Shown here: positions 1 to 9,692 of the stretch, one piece after another
How positions within the stretch are numbered: the first letter of the stretch is position 1
Layout of the letters: every line of letters starts with the position of its first letter
Assembly: GCF_023509035.1 (NCBI RefSeq)
Contig: NZ_CP075583.1
Location: forward strand, 1,612,001-1,676,000
DNA length: 64,000 nt
Direction of reading: 5' to 3'
Source of the DNA: Janthinobacterium lividum
GTDB taxonomy: Bacteria; Pseudomonadota; Gammaproteobacteria; Burkholderiales; Burkholderiaceae_D
The notes under the pieces: generated by a model
Seen by the model: the letters and a program-made list of their open reading frames with translations, nothing else
Told to the model about the DNA's origin: nothing
Database searches by the model: none
Translations under genes and position numbers: made by a program

Positions 1-164
1 CGCCAGTGGCGATGGCTGCGGCGGGGCTGGTAGAATGCCCGCTTTGCCGTGGGAAGCCTGGAAAATCAAGGGGGCGCGCGCACGGATCGCTGTCCGGAAT
101 GGGTAGCGTTTTGTAATAAGCTGTAACATGGATCGATGTAATCCTGGTTTTGCCGCACATACCC

Positions 165-192
165 CTTGAAACAATAGGATATAGCCCCATCT
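165..192 (+). promoter_or_regulatory. sigma-32 heat-shock promoter of grpE
   Basis: CTTGAAA at 165-171 and CCCCAT followed by CT at 185-192, separated by 13 bases. This matches the known RpoH consensus (CTTGAAA, 11-15 bases, CCCCATNT) at every fixed position. It lies 67 bases before the grpE start codon. No CIRCE inverted repeat was seen nearby, so control by RpoH is inferred rather than HrcA repression. The 164 bases before it show no gene that can be supported. Confidence 0.85.
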
Positions 193-258
193 GCCCGTTA
201 GTGTTGTAAAGATAGTTAGACTAACTCATTTAAGTCATTGATTGTAGGAGCTTTTCAG

Positions 259-795
259 ATGCAAGATCAGGAAAACCAAGCTGTACCTAATCCGCAAGCG
301 GACGCCGCGGCGACTGCCCCATCGACTCCCGCAGAGCCTACTTTGGAAGAGCAGCTGGCGAGTACCGAAGCGCGTCTTGCAGAGATGCACGATGCCTTCA
401 TGCGCGCCAAGGCTGATGGCGAAAATATCCGCCGCCGCGCGCAGGAAGATGTTGCTAAAGCACATAAATTCGCAGTGGAAAGCTTTGCCGAAGCCATGGT
501 GCCGGTGAAAGACAGCCTGGAAACGGCGCTGACGGTGGAAGCACCGACCATCGAATCGCTGAAAGAAGGCGTCGAGATGACCCTGAAGCAATTGAACGCC
601 GCGTTCGAGCGCAACCGCCTGGTGGAAGTATTGCCAGTGCAGGGTGAAAAGCTCGATCCGATGAAACACCAGGCTGTTGCCGTGGTGCCAGCGGAGCAGG
701 AAGCCAATACCATCGTGTCAGTCCTGCAAAAGGGCTATATGATTGCGGACCGCCTGCTGCGTCCAGCCATTGTAACGACCGCGCAAGCAAAATAA
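259..795 (+). CDS. grpE: nucleotide exchange factor GrpE
   Basis: GrpE releases ADP from DnaK so that client proteins can be let go; it acts as a cytoplasmic dimer. The protein has 178 residues. An Ala/Pro-rich acidic leader (about 1-30) is followed by a long helical coiled-coil region (about 32-95) and a beta-wing domain. The typical C-terminal stretch contains the words [10 protein letters not shown] and [12 protein letters not shown]. The start at 259 is chosen because AGGAG lies at 246-250; an in-frame ATG at 238 would precede that ribosome site. The gene is first in the grpE-dnaK-dnaJ cluster and sits behind a near-perfect sigma-32 promoter. Confidence 0.97.
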   Translation: MQDQENQAVPNPQADAAATAPSTPAEPTLEEQLASTEARLAEMHDAFMRAKADGENIRRRAQEDVAKAHKFAVESFAEAMVPVKDSLETALTVEAPTIESLKEGVEMTLKQLNAAFERNRLVEVLPVQGEKLDPMKHQAVAVVPAEQEANTIVSVLQKGYMIADRLLRPAIVTTAQAK

Positions 796-818
796 TCAGA
801 GTGCGGCATCAAGCAAGC

Positions 819-846
819 CTTGAAACCATGCCGCTTTGCCACATAT
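819..846 (+). promoter_or_regulatory. second sigma-32-like promoter, upstream of dnaK
   Basis: CTTGAAA at 819-825 and CCACAT at 839-844, with the same 13-base spacing as the grpE promoter. The -35 part is perfect and the -10 part matches CCCCAT at five of six positions. It lies in the 91-base grpE-dnaK gap, 42 bases before the dnaK start, and would let dnaK be boosted independently of grpE. Confidence 0.6.
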
Positions 847-886
847 AAGAACCATCTGAAATCTAGCAAATAAAAGGAAAAAAATC

Positions 887-2829
887 ATGGGTAGAATTAT
901 CGGTATCGATCTGGGAACCACGAATTCCTGCGTTTCCATCATGGAAAACGGTCAACCAAAGGTAATCGAAAACGCTGAAGGCGCACGCACGACGCCGTCG
1001 ATTATTGCTTATCAAGAAGATGGCGAAATTCTCGTCGGCGCGCCAGCGAAACGCCAGGCCGTGACCAATCCGAAAAACACGCTGTACGCAGTCAAGCGTC
1101 TGATCGGTCGCAAGTTCGACGAAAAAGAAGTCCAAAAAGACATCGCGCTGATGCCGTACCAAATCATGAAAGCCGACAACGGCGATGCGTGGATCGGCGT
1201 ACGCGACAAAAAACTGGCGCCGCCGCAAATTTCGGCTGAAGTCCTGCGCAAGATGAAGAAAACGGCAGAAGACTACCTCGGTGAAGAAGTCACCGAAGCC
1301 GTCATCACCGTGCCTGCGTACTTCAACGACTCGCAGCGTCAAGCGACCAAGGATGCCGGCCGTATCGCTGGCCTGGACGTCAAGCGCATCATCAACGAGC
1401 CAACCGCGGCAGCGCTGGCGTTCGGCCTGGACAAGACCGAAAAAGGCGACCGTAAAATCGCCGTGTATGACTTGGGTGGCGGTACGTTCGACGTGTCGAT
1501 CATCGAAATCGCAGATGTTGATGGTGAGAAACAATTTGAAGTGCTGTCGACCAACGGCGACACCTTCCTGGGCGGCGAAGACTTCGACCAACGCGTCATC
1601 GATTACATCATCGACGAGTTCAAGAAGATCAACGGCATCGATCTGAAAAAGATCCGATCGCCCTGCAGCGCATCAAGGCTTCGGCCGAGCGCGCGAAGAT
1701 CGAGTTGTCGTCGTCGCAACAAACCGAGATCAACGAGCCGTACATCGCCATGGCGAACGGCGCACCGGTCCACTTGAACCTGAAGATGACCCGCGCCAAG
1801 CTGGAATCCCTGGTGGAAGAGCTGATCACGGCCACGATGGAACCATGCCGCATCGCCATCAAAGATGCTGGCGTGAAAGTGTCGGACATCGATGACATTA
1901 TCCTGGTCGGCGGTATGACGCGTATGCCGAAGGTGCAGGAAAAAGTGAAGGAATTCTTCGGCAAGGATCCACGCAAGGACGTGAACCCGGACGAAGCCGT
2001 CGCCGTGGGCGCAGCGATTCAAGGTTCGGTCCTGTCGGGCGAACGCAAGGACTTGCTGTTGCTGGACGTCACCCCTCTGTCCCTGGGTATCGAAACCCTG
2101 GGCGGCGTGATGACCAAGATGATCCACAAAAACACGACGATTCCGACCAAGTTCAGCCAGGTGTTCTCGACGGCCGACGACAACCAGCCTGCGGTGACCA
2201 TCAAGGTCTTCCAGGGTGAGCGCGAAATCGCCGCCGGCAACAAGGGCCTGGGCGAATTCAATCTGGAAGGTATCCCACCAGCATCGCGTGGTACGCCACA
2301 GATCGAAGTGACCTTCGACATCGACGCCAACGGCATCTTGCATGTCGGCGCGAAAGACAAGGCCACCGGCAAGGAAAACAAGATCACGATCAAGGCCAAT
2401 TCCGGCTTGACCGAGGCTGAAATCCAGAAGATGGTGAAAGACGCCGAGTTGAACGCGGAAGAAGACAAGAAGGTCAAAGAATTGGCCGAGTCGCGCAACC
2501 AGGCCGATGCTCTGGTACACTCGACCCGGAAATCCTTGACCGAATACGGCGACAAGCTGGATGCGGGCGAGAAAGAGAAGATCGAAGCGGCCATCACCGA
2601 CCTGGAAGCAAGCATCAAGGCGGGCGACAAGGCTGAGATCGACGCCAAGGTGGAAGCACTGTCGAGCGCATCGCAGAAACTGGGCGAAAAAATGTATGCC
2701 GACATGCAAGCGCAGCAAGCTGCCGGCGGCGCGGAAGGTGCACAGCAAGCTGCTGGCGCATCGGACGCAGGCGCCAAGCAAGACGACGTTGTTGACGCTG
2801 ACTTCAAAGAAGTCAAAGACAGCAAGTAA
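887..2829 (+). CDS. dnaK: chaperone DnaK (Hsp70), broken by a one-base deletion in this sequence
   Basis: Hsp70 is an ATP-driven chaperone that works with DnaJ and GrpE. The N-terminal ATPase domain shows the Hsp70 signatures IDLGTTNS near residue 7, [11 protein letters not shown] near 200 and LVGGMTRMP in the second half. The substrate-binding domain and an Ala/Gln-rich lid follow, ending in [15 protein letters not shown]. Reading frame is lost after the KK pair at residues 254-255: one G is missing at about 1651 (AAAAAGATCC, where AAAAAGGATCC would keep frame and give [11 protein letters not shown]). Repaired, the protein has about 647 residues, normal for the family. As dnaK is generally essential or nearly so, a sequencing error is the likely cause. 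Confidence 0.95.
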
Positions 2830-2903
2830 TGTCTTGCGCTCCCATGAACTGGGGGCAGCCGGGCTGAACGCTACATCGCGGGATTAGCCGCGAAGACCGG
2901 CCG

Positions 2904-2944
2904 AGCCGAGTCGTTGCCCAGTGCAGCACTCGACTCGGCTTTTT
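2904..2944 (+). terminator. Rho-independent terminator between dnaK and dnaJ
   Basis: AGCCGAGTCG at 2904-2913 pairs perfectly with CGACTCGGCT at 2931-2940 and is followed by TTTT. The loop is 17 bases. It lies 74 bases after dnaK and 45 before dnaJ, so dnaJ would be expressed by read-through or from its own promoter. This is a common way to keep DnaJ below DnaK levels. Confidence 0.75.
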
Positions 2945-2989
2945 CGTGTAATTTTTACATCAGTAGATAGACTGCAAGGTGCCGACAAC

Positions 2990-4123
2990 ATGGCAAAGCG
3001 TGATTTTTACGAGACACTCGGTGTCGCAAAAAATGCTTCGGAAGAAGAGATCAAAAAGTCTTACCGTAAACTGGCGATGAAATACCATCCGGACCGCAAT
3101 CCGGATAGCAAGGAATCGGAAGAAAAGTTTAAGGAAGTCAAAGAAGCCTACGAGATGCTGACCAATCCGGAAAAGCGCGATGCGTATGACCGTTATGGTC
3201 ACGCTGGCGTGGACCCGAACATGGGCGGCGGTGGCGGCTTCGGCGGCGGTGCTGGCGGCTTTGCCGACAGCTTCGGCGATATCTTCGGCGACATCTTTGG
3301 CGGTGGCGGCGGACGCAGCCGCAATGCGGGTCCACAGGTGTACCGTGGCGCCGACTTGCGCTATAACCTGGAAATTACACTGGAGCAAGCTGCTCACGGC
3401 TTCGACACGACCATCCGCGTGCCGAGCTGGGACAAGTGCGACACGTGCCACGGCAGCGGCGCCAAGCCGGGCACCTCGCCGACCACTTGCGGCACTTGCG
3501 GTGGTCACGGCCAGGTGCGCATGCAGCAAGGTTTCTTCAGCATCCAGCAAACCTGCCCGAAATGCCATGGCAGCGGCAAGGTCATCACCGACCCGTGCAC
3601 GCCATGCGGCGGCGCCGGTCGCATCAAGCGCAACAAGACCCTGGAAGTGAAAATTCCAGTCGGTATCGACAACGGCATGCGTATCCGTTCGTCCGGCAAC
3701 GGCGAACCGGGCACGAATGGCGGCCCGGCGGGCGACCTGTATGTGGAAATCCACATCAAGCCGCACGCCGTGTTCCAGCGCGAAGGCGACGACCTGCATT
3801 GCGAAATGCCGATTTCGTTCACCAAGGCGGCCCTGGGCGGCGAAATCGAAGTGCCTACCCTGAACGGCAAAGTGTCGTTCACGATCCCGGAAGGCACCCA
3901 ATCGGGTAAAACCTTCCGCCTGAAAGGCAAGGGCATCAAGGGCGTGCGTTCCGGTTACGCGGGCGACCTGTTCTGCCACGTGGCCATCGAAACACCGGTG
4001 AAACTGACGGAAAAACAGAAAGACCTGCTGCGCGACTTTGAAAAGTCGACCACCGAGGGCGGTGCCAAGCACAGTCCGCAAAGCAAGACCTGGAAAGACA
4101 AGGTCAAGGATTTTTTTGAGTAA
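2990..4123 (+). CDS. dnaJ: chaperone DnaJ (Hsp40)
   Basis: DnaJ delivers clients to DnaK and stimulates its ATPase. The protein has 377 residues, the usual length for a type I DnaJ. The J-domain covers residues 1-70 with HPD at 33-35. A Gly/Phe-rich linker covers about 75-120. A zinc-binding region (Cys150 to about Cys206) contains four CxxCxGxG units, and the C-terminal client-binding domains follow. The start at 2990 gives [12 protein letters not shown], the conserved DnaJ N-terminus; the longer in-frame ATG at 2921 lies inside the upstream terminator and is rejected. A strong terminator follows the gene. Confidence 0.97.
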   Translation: MAKRDFYETLGVAKNASEEEIKKSYRKLAMKYHPDRNPDSKESEEKFKEVKEAYEMLTNPEKRDAYDRYGHAGVDPNMGGGGGFGGGAGGFADSFGDIFGDIFGGGGGRSRNAGPQVYRGADLRYNLEITLEQAAHGFDTTIRVPSWDKCDTCHGSGAKPGTSPTTCGTCGGHGQVRMQQGFFSIQQTCPKCHGSGKVITDPCTPCGGAGRIKRNKTLEVKIPVGIDNGMRIRSSGNGEPGTNGGPAGDLYVEIHIKPHAVFQREGDDLHCEMPISFTKAALGGEIEVPTLNGKVSFTIPEGTQSGKTFRLKGKGIKGVRSGYAGDLFCHVAIETPVKLTEKQKDLLRDFEKSTTEGGAKHSPQSKTWKDKVKDFFE

Positions 4124-4140
4124 GCACACGTAATACCAGG

Positions 4141-4174
4141 CGCCGGGATGCTTAAAACATCCCGGCGTTTTTTT
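4141..4174 (+). terminator. Rho-independent terminator after dnaJ
   Basis: CGCCGGGATG at 4141-4150 pairs perfectly with CATCCCGGCG at 4158-4167 across a 7-base loop, followed by a run of T to 4174. It closes the heat-shock operon. Confidence 0.9.
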
Positions 4175-4259
4175 CACCACGACTGAGAAATTGCGCACAT
4201 CGCCGGCCTATGGGCGCGATCTGCCGCCAATTTAGTCGTACTCACACAATGGGAGCGAT

Positions 4260-4931
4260 ATGACCGAACAGAAAAATGGCCCGGCCCTGGCGGAACTGCT
4301 GCAGCGTAACCGCCGCTGGGCCGACTCGATGGTGGCGAAAGACCCGAACTTCTTCAAGAACCTGGAAGCGCAAACGTCGCCCGAATACCTGTGGATCGGC
4401 TGTTCCGACAGCCGCGTGCCCGCCAACGAATTGCTGGGCATGGCGCCTGGCGACGTGTTTGTGCACCGTAATATTGCCAACGTGGTCGTGCATTCCGACC
4501 TCAATTGCCTGTCCGTCCTGCAATTTGCCGTGGACGTTCTGAAAGTCAAACATGTCATCATCGTCGGCCATTATGGCTGCAAGGGCGTGCATGCGGCCAT
4601 GACGGGCACGCGTATCGGCCTGGTCGACAACTGGCTGCGCCATGTGCAGGACGTGGGGCAGAAGCATGAGCGCTATCTGGGCGACGTGCTGACCAGCCGC
4701 CAGCGCGGCGACCGCCTGTGCGAACTGAACGTGGTCGAACAAGTCTTGAACGTGTGCCAGACCACCGTCGTGCAAGATGCGTGGGAACGGGGCCAGGAAC
4801 TCAGCGTTCATGGCTGGGTCTATGGCTTGAAGGATGGCTTGCTGAACGACTTGGAAGTGACCGTCACGGCCGGCCACGAGCTGGCGCCGCGCATGGCGAC
4901 CCGCCTGGCTCGCTACGAAGCAACGGCGTAA
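4260..4931 (+). CDS. can: beta-class carbonic anhydrase
   Basis: This zinc enzyme interconverts CO2 and bicarbonate in the cytoplasm, supplying bicarbonate for carboxylations. The protein has 223 residues. The zinc ligands of the beta class are visible: Cys48 and Asp50 in GCSDSR, and His104 and Cys107 in GHYGCKG. Arg52 of the Asp-Arg dyad is also present. The start at 4260 follows GGGAG at 4251-4255. The gene stands alone, between the dnaJ terminator and a sulfonate-type uptake cluster on the same strand. Confidence 0.95.
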   Translation: MTEQKNGPALAELLQRNRRWADSMVAKDPNFFKNLEAQTSPEYLWIGCSDSRVPANELLGMAPGDVFVHRNIANVVVHSDLNCLSVLQFAVDVLKVKHVIIVGHYGCKGVHAAMTGTRIGLVDNWLRHVQDVGQKHERYLGDVLTSRQRGDRLCELNVVEQVLNVCQTTVVQDAWERGQELSVHGWVYGLKDGLLNDLEVTVTAGHELAPRMATRLARYEATA

Positions 4932-5120
4932 TCGGCGCAGCCAGGTTTTTGCCTGGGAGATATCTAAGCAAGGGCCAGCGCGCTGTTGCTGTGCCATTGC
5001 GTGACAGTGCCTGTTGCCGCGTGGCGCAACGCGCCGCGCATATCCATATAGTAAATGCTTCGTTTGCAAGCAGGGCCGGCCGGCATACAGTGGACTTCCC
5101 CAGACTCTTGGCGAATTCCC

Positions 5121-6005
5121 ATGTCGGCCGTCATGAAACCCGTGCAGTCCACCAGCCAGTTCCGTATCGAGACTTTCGATGCGCCGCTCGGCGCACAAGT
5201 GCTGGGGCTGGACCTGGCGCAGCCGCTGTCGCTGGGCGACTTCCAGCGCCTGCACCACGCCCACCTCGACCATCACGTGCTGGTGTTCCGCGACCAGCGC
5301 ATCACGCCGCAGCAGCAAGTCGATTTCAGCCGCCGCTTCGGCCCGTTGCAAATCCACGTGCTGCGCCAGTTCCAGCTGCCCACGCAGCCGGAAGTGCTGA
5401 TCATCTCGAACATCGTCGAAGATGGTCAGCCCATCGGCCTGGGCGACGCGGGCCATTTCTGGCATTCCGATTTGTCGTACAAGGAAGTGCCCAGCCTCGG
5501 CTCCATGCTGCACGCGCAAGAGTTGCCGCAGGACGGAGGCGATACCGTGTTTGCGAATATGCACCTGGCCTGGGAAAGCTTGCCGGCCGCGCTGCGCCAC
5601 GCCGTGCGCGGCGCCCGTGCCGAACACAGCTACCTGAGCCAGTATGAGGAATTGCGCCGCCGCAATCCCTGGCGGCCCGCCTTGACGCAGGCGCAGATCG
5701 ATGAAGTCAAACCCGTCACGCATCCCGTGGTGCGCGTGCACCCGGAAACGGGACGGCGCGCCCTGTTCGTCAGCGAGCATTTCACCACGCGCGTCGTCGG
5801 CTTGCCTGACGATGAAAGCCGTTCCCTGCTCGACGAACTGTTTGCCCACAGCGTGCGCCCCGAGCACCTGTATCGGCACCGCTGGCAGCCGCATGACCTG
5901 GTGTTCTGGGATAACCGCTCCCTGATGCATCTGGCGACGGGGTGTCCGCCCGACCAGCGCCGCAAGTTGTATCGCACCACTATTGAGGGCGATGCGCCGT
6001 ACTGA
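5121..6005 (+). CDS. TauD-family Fe(II)/2-oxoglutarate dioxygenase
   Basis: Enzymes of this family hydroxylate taurine, alkyl sulfates or related substrates, using 2-oxoglutarate and O2, often releasing sulfite or sulfate. The protein has 294 residues. The iron ligands HxD are His115 and Asp117, the distal His is probably His270, and the 2-oxoglutarate-binding Arg is probably Arg285 (within RRKLYRTTI). The start at 5121 (MSAVMKPVQS) gives a normal N-terminus; the in-frame ATG at 5055 is less likely. Only 32 bases separate it from the substrate-binding protein of an ABC transporter of the sulfonate/taurine class, so the four genes probably form one sulfur-scavenging operon. The exact substrate cannot be told from sequence. 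Confidence 0.88.
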   Translation: MSAVMKPVQSTSQFRIETFDAPLGAQVLGLDLAQPLSLGDFQRLHHAHLDHHVLVFRDQRITPQQQVDFSRRFGPLQIHVLRQFQLPTQPEVLIISNIVEDGQPIGLGDAGHFWHSDLSYKEVPSLGSMLHAQELPQDGGDTVFANMHLAWESLPAALRHAVRGARAEHSYLSQYEELRRRNPWRPALTQAQIDEVKPVTHPVVRVHPETGRRALFVSEHFTTRVVGLPDDESRSLLDELFAHSVRPEHLYRHRWQPHDLVFWDNRSLMHLATGCPPDQRRKLYRTTIEGDAPY

Positions 6006-6037
6006 CTTTGACTGTTGATCCGACCCAAGGAGTGTCC

Positions 6038-7063
6038 ATGTTGCCGATCTTTACCTTTGCCCGCCGCCGCTTGTTCGCCGCCATCGCCATGCTGTGTTTG
6101 ACAGGCATGGCGATGCCCATGGCCCGGGCCGAAGGACAGATCCGCATCGCGGGCCAGCATGGCATCACCTTCTTGCTGCTCAATATTGCGCAGGAACAAA
6201 AGCTGATTGAAAAGCATGGCAAGCAGCAGGGCGTCGACGTGAAGGTCGAGTGGATCACCCTGTCCGGCGGCCCGGCCATCAATGACGCTTTGTTGTCCGG
6301 CAATATCGATATCGCGGGGGCCGGCCTGGGGCCGCTGTTGACCATCTGGGACCGCACAAAAGGCCGGCAGAACGTGCGCGGCGTGGCGTCCTTGGGCAAT
6401 TTCCCTTACTACTTGGTCAGCAACAACCCCAAGGTGAAAAGCCTGGCGGACTTGACGGACAAGGACCGCATCGCCTTGCCCGCCGTCTCCGTTTCCGTCC
6501 AGGCGAGGATTTTGCAAATGGCGGTGGCGAAGCTGTGGGGCGACAAGGAATTTGCCCGCCTCGATAAAATCACGCAAACCCTGCCGCACCCGGACGCGGC
6601 CGCCGCCATCATCGCCGGCGGAACGGAACTGAGCGGCCACTTCGGCAACTCGCCGTTCCAGGAGCAGGAACTGGCGCAGAACCCGAACGCCCACATCATC
6701 CTGAACTCGTATGACGTGCAAGGCGGACCCAGCTCATCGACCCTGCTGTATGCGACGGAAAAATACCGCAAGGATAATCCGAAGACCTATCGCGCCTTCA
6801 TCGCCGCGCTGGCGGAAGCGGCGCAGTATGCGAGCAGCAATCCGCAAGGCGCGGCCGACATCTATATCAAGGTGAATAAAAGCAAGGTGGACCGCAATTT
6901 GCTGCTGAAAATCTTTGCCAACCCGCAAGTGCAATTCAAGATCGCGCCGCAAAACACCTATGGCCTGGCGCAATTCCTGCACCGCGTGAGCGCCATCCGC
7001 AACCTGCCCGACAGCTGGCGCGATTATTTCTTTGATGACCCTGCCATCACGCAAGGAGGCTGA
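6038..7063 (+). CDS. ABC transporter substrate-binding protein, sulfonate/taurine (SsuA/TauA) type
   Basis: This is a periplasmic binding protein of 341 residues that would deliver its ligand to the permease encoded two genes downstream. It carries a clear signal peptide: an Arg-rich start (ARRR near residues 8-11), a hydrophobic core, and probable cleavage after ARA near residue 31. The mature start, EGQIRIAGQ, resembles NMT1/SsuA-like proteins. The start at 6038 is set by AAGGAG at 6027-6032, five bases upstream. The in-frame ATG at 6008 would lie before that site. Confidence 0.88.
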   Translation: MLPIFTFARRRLFAAIAMLCLTGMAMPMARAEGQIRIAGQHGITFLLLNIAQEQKLIEKHGKQQGVDVKVEWITLSGGPAINDALLSGNIDIAGAGLGPLLTIWDRTKGRQNVRGVASLGNFPYYLVSNNPKVKSLADLTDKDRIALPAVSVSVQARILQMAVAKLWGDKEFARLDKITQTLPHPDAAAAIIAGGTELSGHFGNSPFQEQELAQNPNAHIILNSYDVQGGPSSSTLLYATEKYRKDNPKTYRAFIAALAEAAQYASSNPQGAADIYIKVNKSKVDRNLLLKIFANPQVQFKIAPQNTYGLAQFLHRVSAIRNLPDSWRDYFFDDPAITQGG

Positions 7064-7064
7064 C

Positions 7065-7910
7065 ATGAACGCACCCGCCTTTCACCTGGTACGTCCTCCG
7101 GTTGCGCTGCAGCCACTTCTCAGCGTCAAGAATGTCAGCCTGGAGTACCGCACGGAGCAGCGCACCGTGCGCGCCACGCATGACGTCAGTTTCGACGTGT
7201 TCCGCGGCGACCGTTTCGTGCTGCTGGGGCCATCGGGCTGCGGCAAGTCGTCACTGCTGAAAGCCGTGGCCGGCTTCATCGCTCCGCGCGCTGGCAGCAT
7301 CGCCATGCAGGGGCAGCCCATTCATAGACCGGGGCCGGACAGGGTCGTCGTGTTCCAGGAGTTCGACCAGTTGCCGCCGTGGAAAACGGTGCTGGAAAAC
7401 GTCATGTTCCCCTTGCTGGCCAGCAAGCGGCTGGACAAGGTGGCGGCCCGCGAGCGCGCCCATCACTGGATCGCCAAGGTGGGCCTGGCCGGCTTTGAGG
7501 ATGCCCATCCGCATACCTTGTCGGGCGGCATGAAGCAGCGCGTAGCCATCGCCCGTGCGCTGGCCATGCAGCCGGAAGTGCTGCTGATGGACGAGCCGTT
7601 TGCCGCCCTCGATGCCTTGACGCGGCGCAAGATGCAGGAAGAGCTGAGCCGCTTGTGGGAAGAGCTGCGTTTTACGCTCGTGTTCGTCACGCATTCGATC
7701 GAGGAAGCCTTGGTCGTGGGCAACCGCATTCTGCTGCTGTCGCCCCATCCGGGCAGGGTGCGCGCCGAATTGAACAGTCATCAGTTCGGCTTGCACAGCG
7801 CCGGCAGCGCGGAATTCCAGGCGGCCAGCAGCCGCATCCACGGCTTGCTGTTCGATGAGGACGTTGTTCCTGTTCCGCACGCAGGCAGCGCGCAACGGGA
7901 GGCCGTATGA
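7065..7910 (+). CDS. ABC transporter ATP-binding protein, sulfonate/taurine (SsuB/TauB) type
   Basis: This is the energising subunit of the importer. It has 281 residues, with Walker A GPSGCGKSS (55-63), ABC signature LSGGMKQR (152-159) and Walker B VLLMDEP (172-178), followed by the D-loop ALDALTRR and a switch His in VFVTHS. AAGGAGG at 7053-7059 fixes the start at 7065, one base after the upstream stop codon. The 3' end overlaps the permease gene by four bases (ATGA), a sign of translational coupling. Confidence 0.93.
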   Translation: MNAPAFHLVRPPVALQPLLSVKNVSLEYRTEQRTVRATHDVSFDVFRGDRFVLLGPSGCGKSSLLKAVAGFIAPRAGSIAMQGQPIHRPGPDRVVVFQEFDQLPPWKTVLENVMFPLLASKRLDKVAARERAHHWIAKVGLAGFEDAHPHTLSGGMKQRVAIARALAMQPEVLLMDEPFAALDALTRRKMQEELSRLWEELRFTLVFVTHSIEEALVVGNRILLLSPHPGRVRAELNSHQFGLHSAGSAEFQAASSRIHGLLFDEDVVPVPHAGSAQREAV

Positions 7911-8779
7911 GCGTGCTGCTGGAAGCGCCGATCCGCCAGGAGTTCGTGTATGCGGCGCCGCCGCCGGCTGGCGTCACCGTCGAGCAGCCGCTGTCGCGCT
8001 GGCAGCGCTTGAGCCAGCACGCCTTGTGGCGCAAGGTCTTGATTTTGCTCAGCCTGGCTCTGCTGTGGGAAGGCGCGGCGCGCTGGACGCAGAACGATCT
8101 ATTGCTGCCAAGCTTTCTGCAGACGGCGCAGGCGTTTATCGGCGGCATCGCCAGCGGTGAATTGCTCACGCGTACAGCCGCGTCCCTGGTCGTCTTGCTG
8201 CAGGGCTATGCGGTGGGCGTGCTGGCCGCCTTCGTGCTGACCTTGCTGGCAGTGTCCAGCCGCCTCGGGCGCGACGTGCTGGAAACCCTGACGGCCATGT
8301 TGAATCCCTTGCCGGCGATTGCCCTGCTGCCGCTGGCCCTGCTGTGGTTCGGCCTGGGCCGCGCCAGCCTGATCTTCGTCATCGTCCATTCCGTGATGTG
8401 GCCGCTGGCACTGAACACGTATGCGGGTTTCCAGGGCGTACCGGAAACCCTGCGCATGGCGGGCCGCAATTACGGGCTGAACGGCTTGCGCCTGGTGCTG
8501 CACATCCTCGTGCCGGGCGCCTTGCCCTCCATCGTCTCGGGCTTGAAGATCGGCTGGGCGTTTGCCTGGCGCACGCTGATCGCGGCCGAGCTGGTATTTG
8601 GCACCACATCGGGGCAGGGCGGCCTGGGCTGGTATATCTTCCAGAACCGCAACGAGCTGTACACGGACAAGGTGTTCGCCGGCCTGGCGGCCGTCATCGT
8701 CATCGGGCTGCTGGTGGAAAACATCGGCTTTCGCAGCCTGGAGCGCGTCACTTTGAAACGCTGGGGCATGCAGCGATAG
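7907..8779 (+). CDS. ABC transporter permease, sulfonate/taurine (SsuC/TauC) type
   Basis: This inner-membrane channel subunit has 290 residues and about six hydrophobic segments. The BPD-type coupling motif appears as EAxxxxG-like sequence in ETLRMAGRNYGLNG, followed by the typical IVPGALPSIVSGLKIGW-like stretch. The cytoplasmic N-terminal tail of about 45 residues is rather long. The gene overlaps the ATPase gene by four bases. It ends directly against the 3' end of the opposing lysR gene with no bases between. Confidence 0.92.
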   Translation: MSVLLEAPIRQEFVYAAPPPAGVTVEQPLSRWQRLSQHALWRKVLILLSLALLWEGAARWTQNDLLLPSFLQTAQAFIGGIASGELLTRTAASLVVLLQGYAVGVLAAFVLTLLAVSSRLGRDVLETLTAMLNPLPAIALLPLALLWFGLGRASLIFVIVHSVMWPLALNTYAGFQGVPETLRMAGRNYGLNGLRLVLHILVPGALPSIVSGLKIGWAFAWRTLIAAELVFGTTSGQGGLGWYIFQNRNELYTDKVFAGLAAVIVIGLLVENIGFRSLERVTLKRWGMQR

Positions 8780-9673
8780 CTACTTCAAGATTTTGCGCGC
8801 CGCCGCGATGATTTGCCGCGACAGCTGCTCCATGCGCGGCGACTGGACCTTCCACGTGTGCCAGTACAGGGCCACGTCGGCCGGGGTCTTCGGCGTGAGC
8901 ATTTCCACCAGCTCGCCATCCGTATTCGCTTTCAGCAGCAGTTCGGGCACCATGCCATAGCCGAGGCCATAGCGGATGGCGTTGAAGTGCGAGGTGGCGC
9001 CTGGCACGTAATGGCAGGGGTAGGCTCCCTCGGGCAACCCCAGCGCCTGTTGCAAGAACGACGATTGCAAGGTGTCCTTGCGCGTGTAGGCGACGACGGG
9101 CGCCGTGCGCGCCGCCTTGCGCGTCAGCCCGTGCGGGAACCACTGCTGGCGGAACGCGGGCGTGGCCACCAGCCAGTAGCGCATCACGCCCAGCGGCTCG
9201 GCCGTGCAGCCGCGCATGGGTTTTGCCTCCGTGCTGATGCAACCGATGGCCATGCCCGTCTCCAGCAAGGTGTACGTGTGGTCCTGGTCTTCCACGGTCA
9301 GGTCCAGCAGCACCCTTTCGCGTATCAGCACTTCCGACAGGGCCGGAAAAAACCAGGTGCCCATCGAATCCGCGTTCAGCGCCAGCACCAGGGTCAGCGG
9401 GGCATCCTGCTGCACCGCCAGCTCCGCCTGCAAGTCCGCTTCCAGCAGCTTGGCGCGCTTCAGATACTGCATCAGGCGCTGGCCCATGCGCGTGGCGCGC
9501 GCGGGACGGCTGCGCACGATCAGCGCATTACCCAGCTGACTTTCCAGCGCCCGTACCCGCTGCGAAATGGCGGGCGACGTCAGGTGCAGCCGCAGCGCCG
9601 CCTGCTCGAAGCTGCCCGTTTCAACGACGGCGCGGAACGCTTCCGTGTGCTTGGGATTGAGATCCATGGTCAT
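8780..9673 (-). CDS. LysR-family regulator, ArgP/LysG-like
   Basis: This is a DNA-binding transcription regulator of 297 residues. The N-terminal winged HTH (about 5-65) reads AFRAVVETGSFEQAAL, then SPAISQRVRALESQLG. The RVRALE and LIVRSRPAR wording resembles ArgP/IciA and LysG, which sense lysine or arginine and control amino-acid export, rather than CysB/Cbl regulators of sulfonate genes. A ligand-binding domain fills the C-terminal two thirds. The gene is tail-to-tail with the ABC permease gene and head-to-head with the penicillin-binding protein gene, so its target is not obvious from position. Confidence 0.85.
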   Translation of the reverse strand: MTMDLNPKHTEAFRAVVETGSFEQAALRLHLTSPAISQRVRALESQLGNALIVRSRPARATRMGQRLMQYLKRAKLLEADLQAELAVQQDAPLTLVLALNADSMGTWFFPALSEVLIRERVLLDLTVEDQDHTYTLLETGMAIGCISTEAKPMRGCTAEPLGVMRYWLVATPAFRQQWFPHGLTRKAARTAPVVAYTRKDTLQSSFLQQALGLPEGAYPCHYVPGATSHFNAIRYGLGYGMVPELLLKANTDGELVEMLTPKTPADVALYWHTWKVQSPRMEQLSRQIIAAARKILK

Positions 9674-9692
9674 TGCCTTGCATAAGAAAAAT

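Noticed and set aside
1..164. TAGAAT at 31-36 as a promoter or partial gene at the window edge
   Set aside because: No matching -35 and no open frame with recognisable sequence; too little context to call.
4242..5930. Very long open frame (562 codons) on the minus strand opposite carbonic anhydrase and tauD
   Set aside because: It spans two well-supported genes and the gap between them, has no recognisable domain and is rich in His, Gln and Arg, as expected for the antisense of GC-rich genes.
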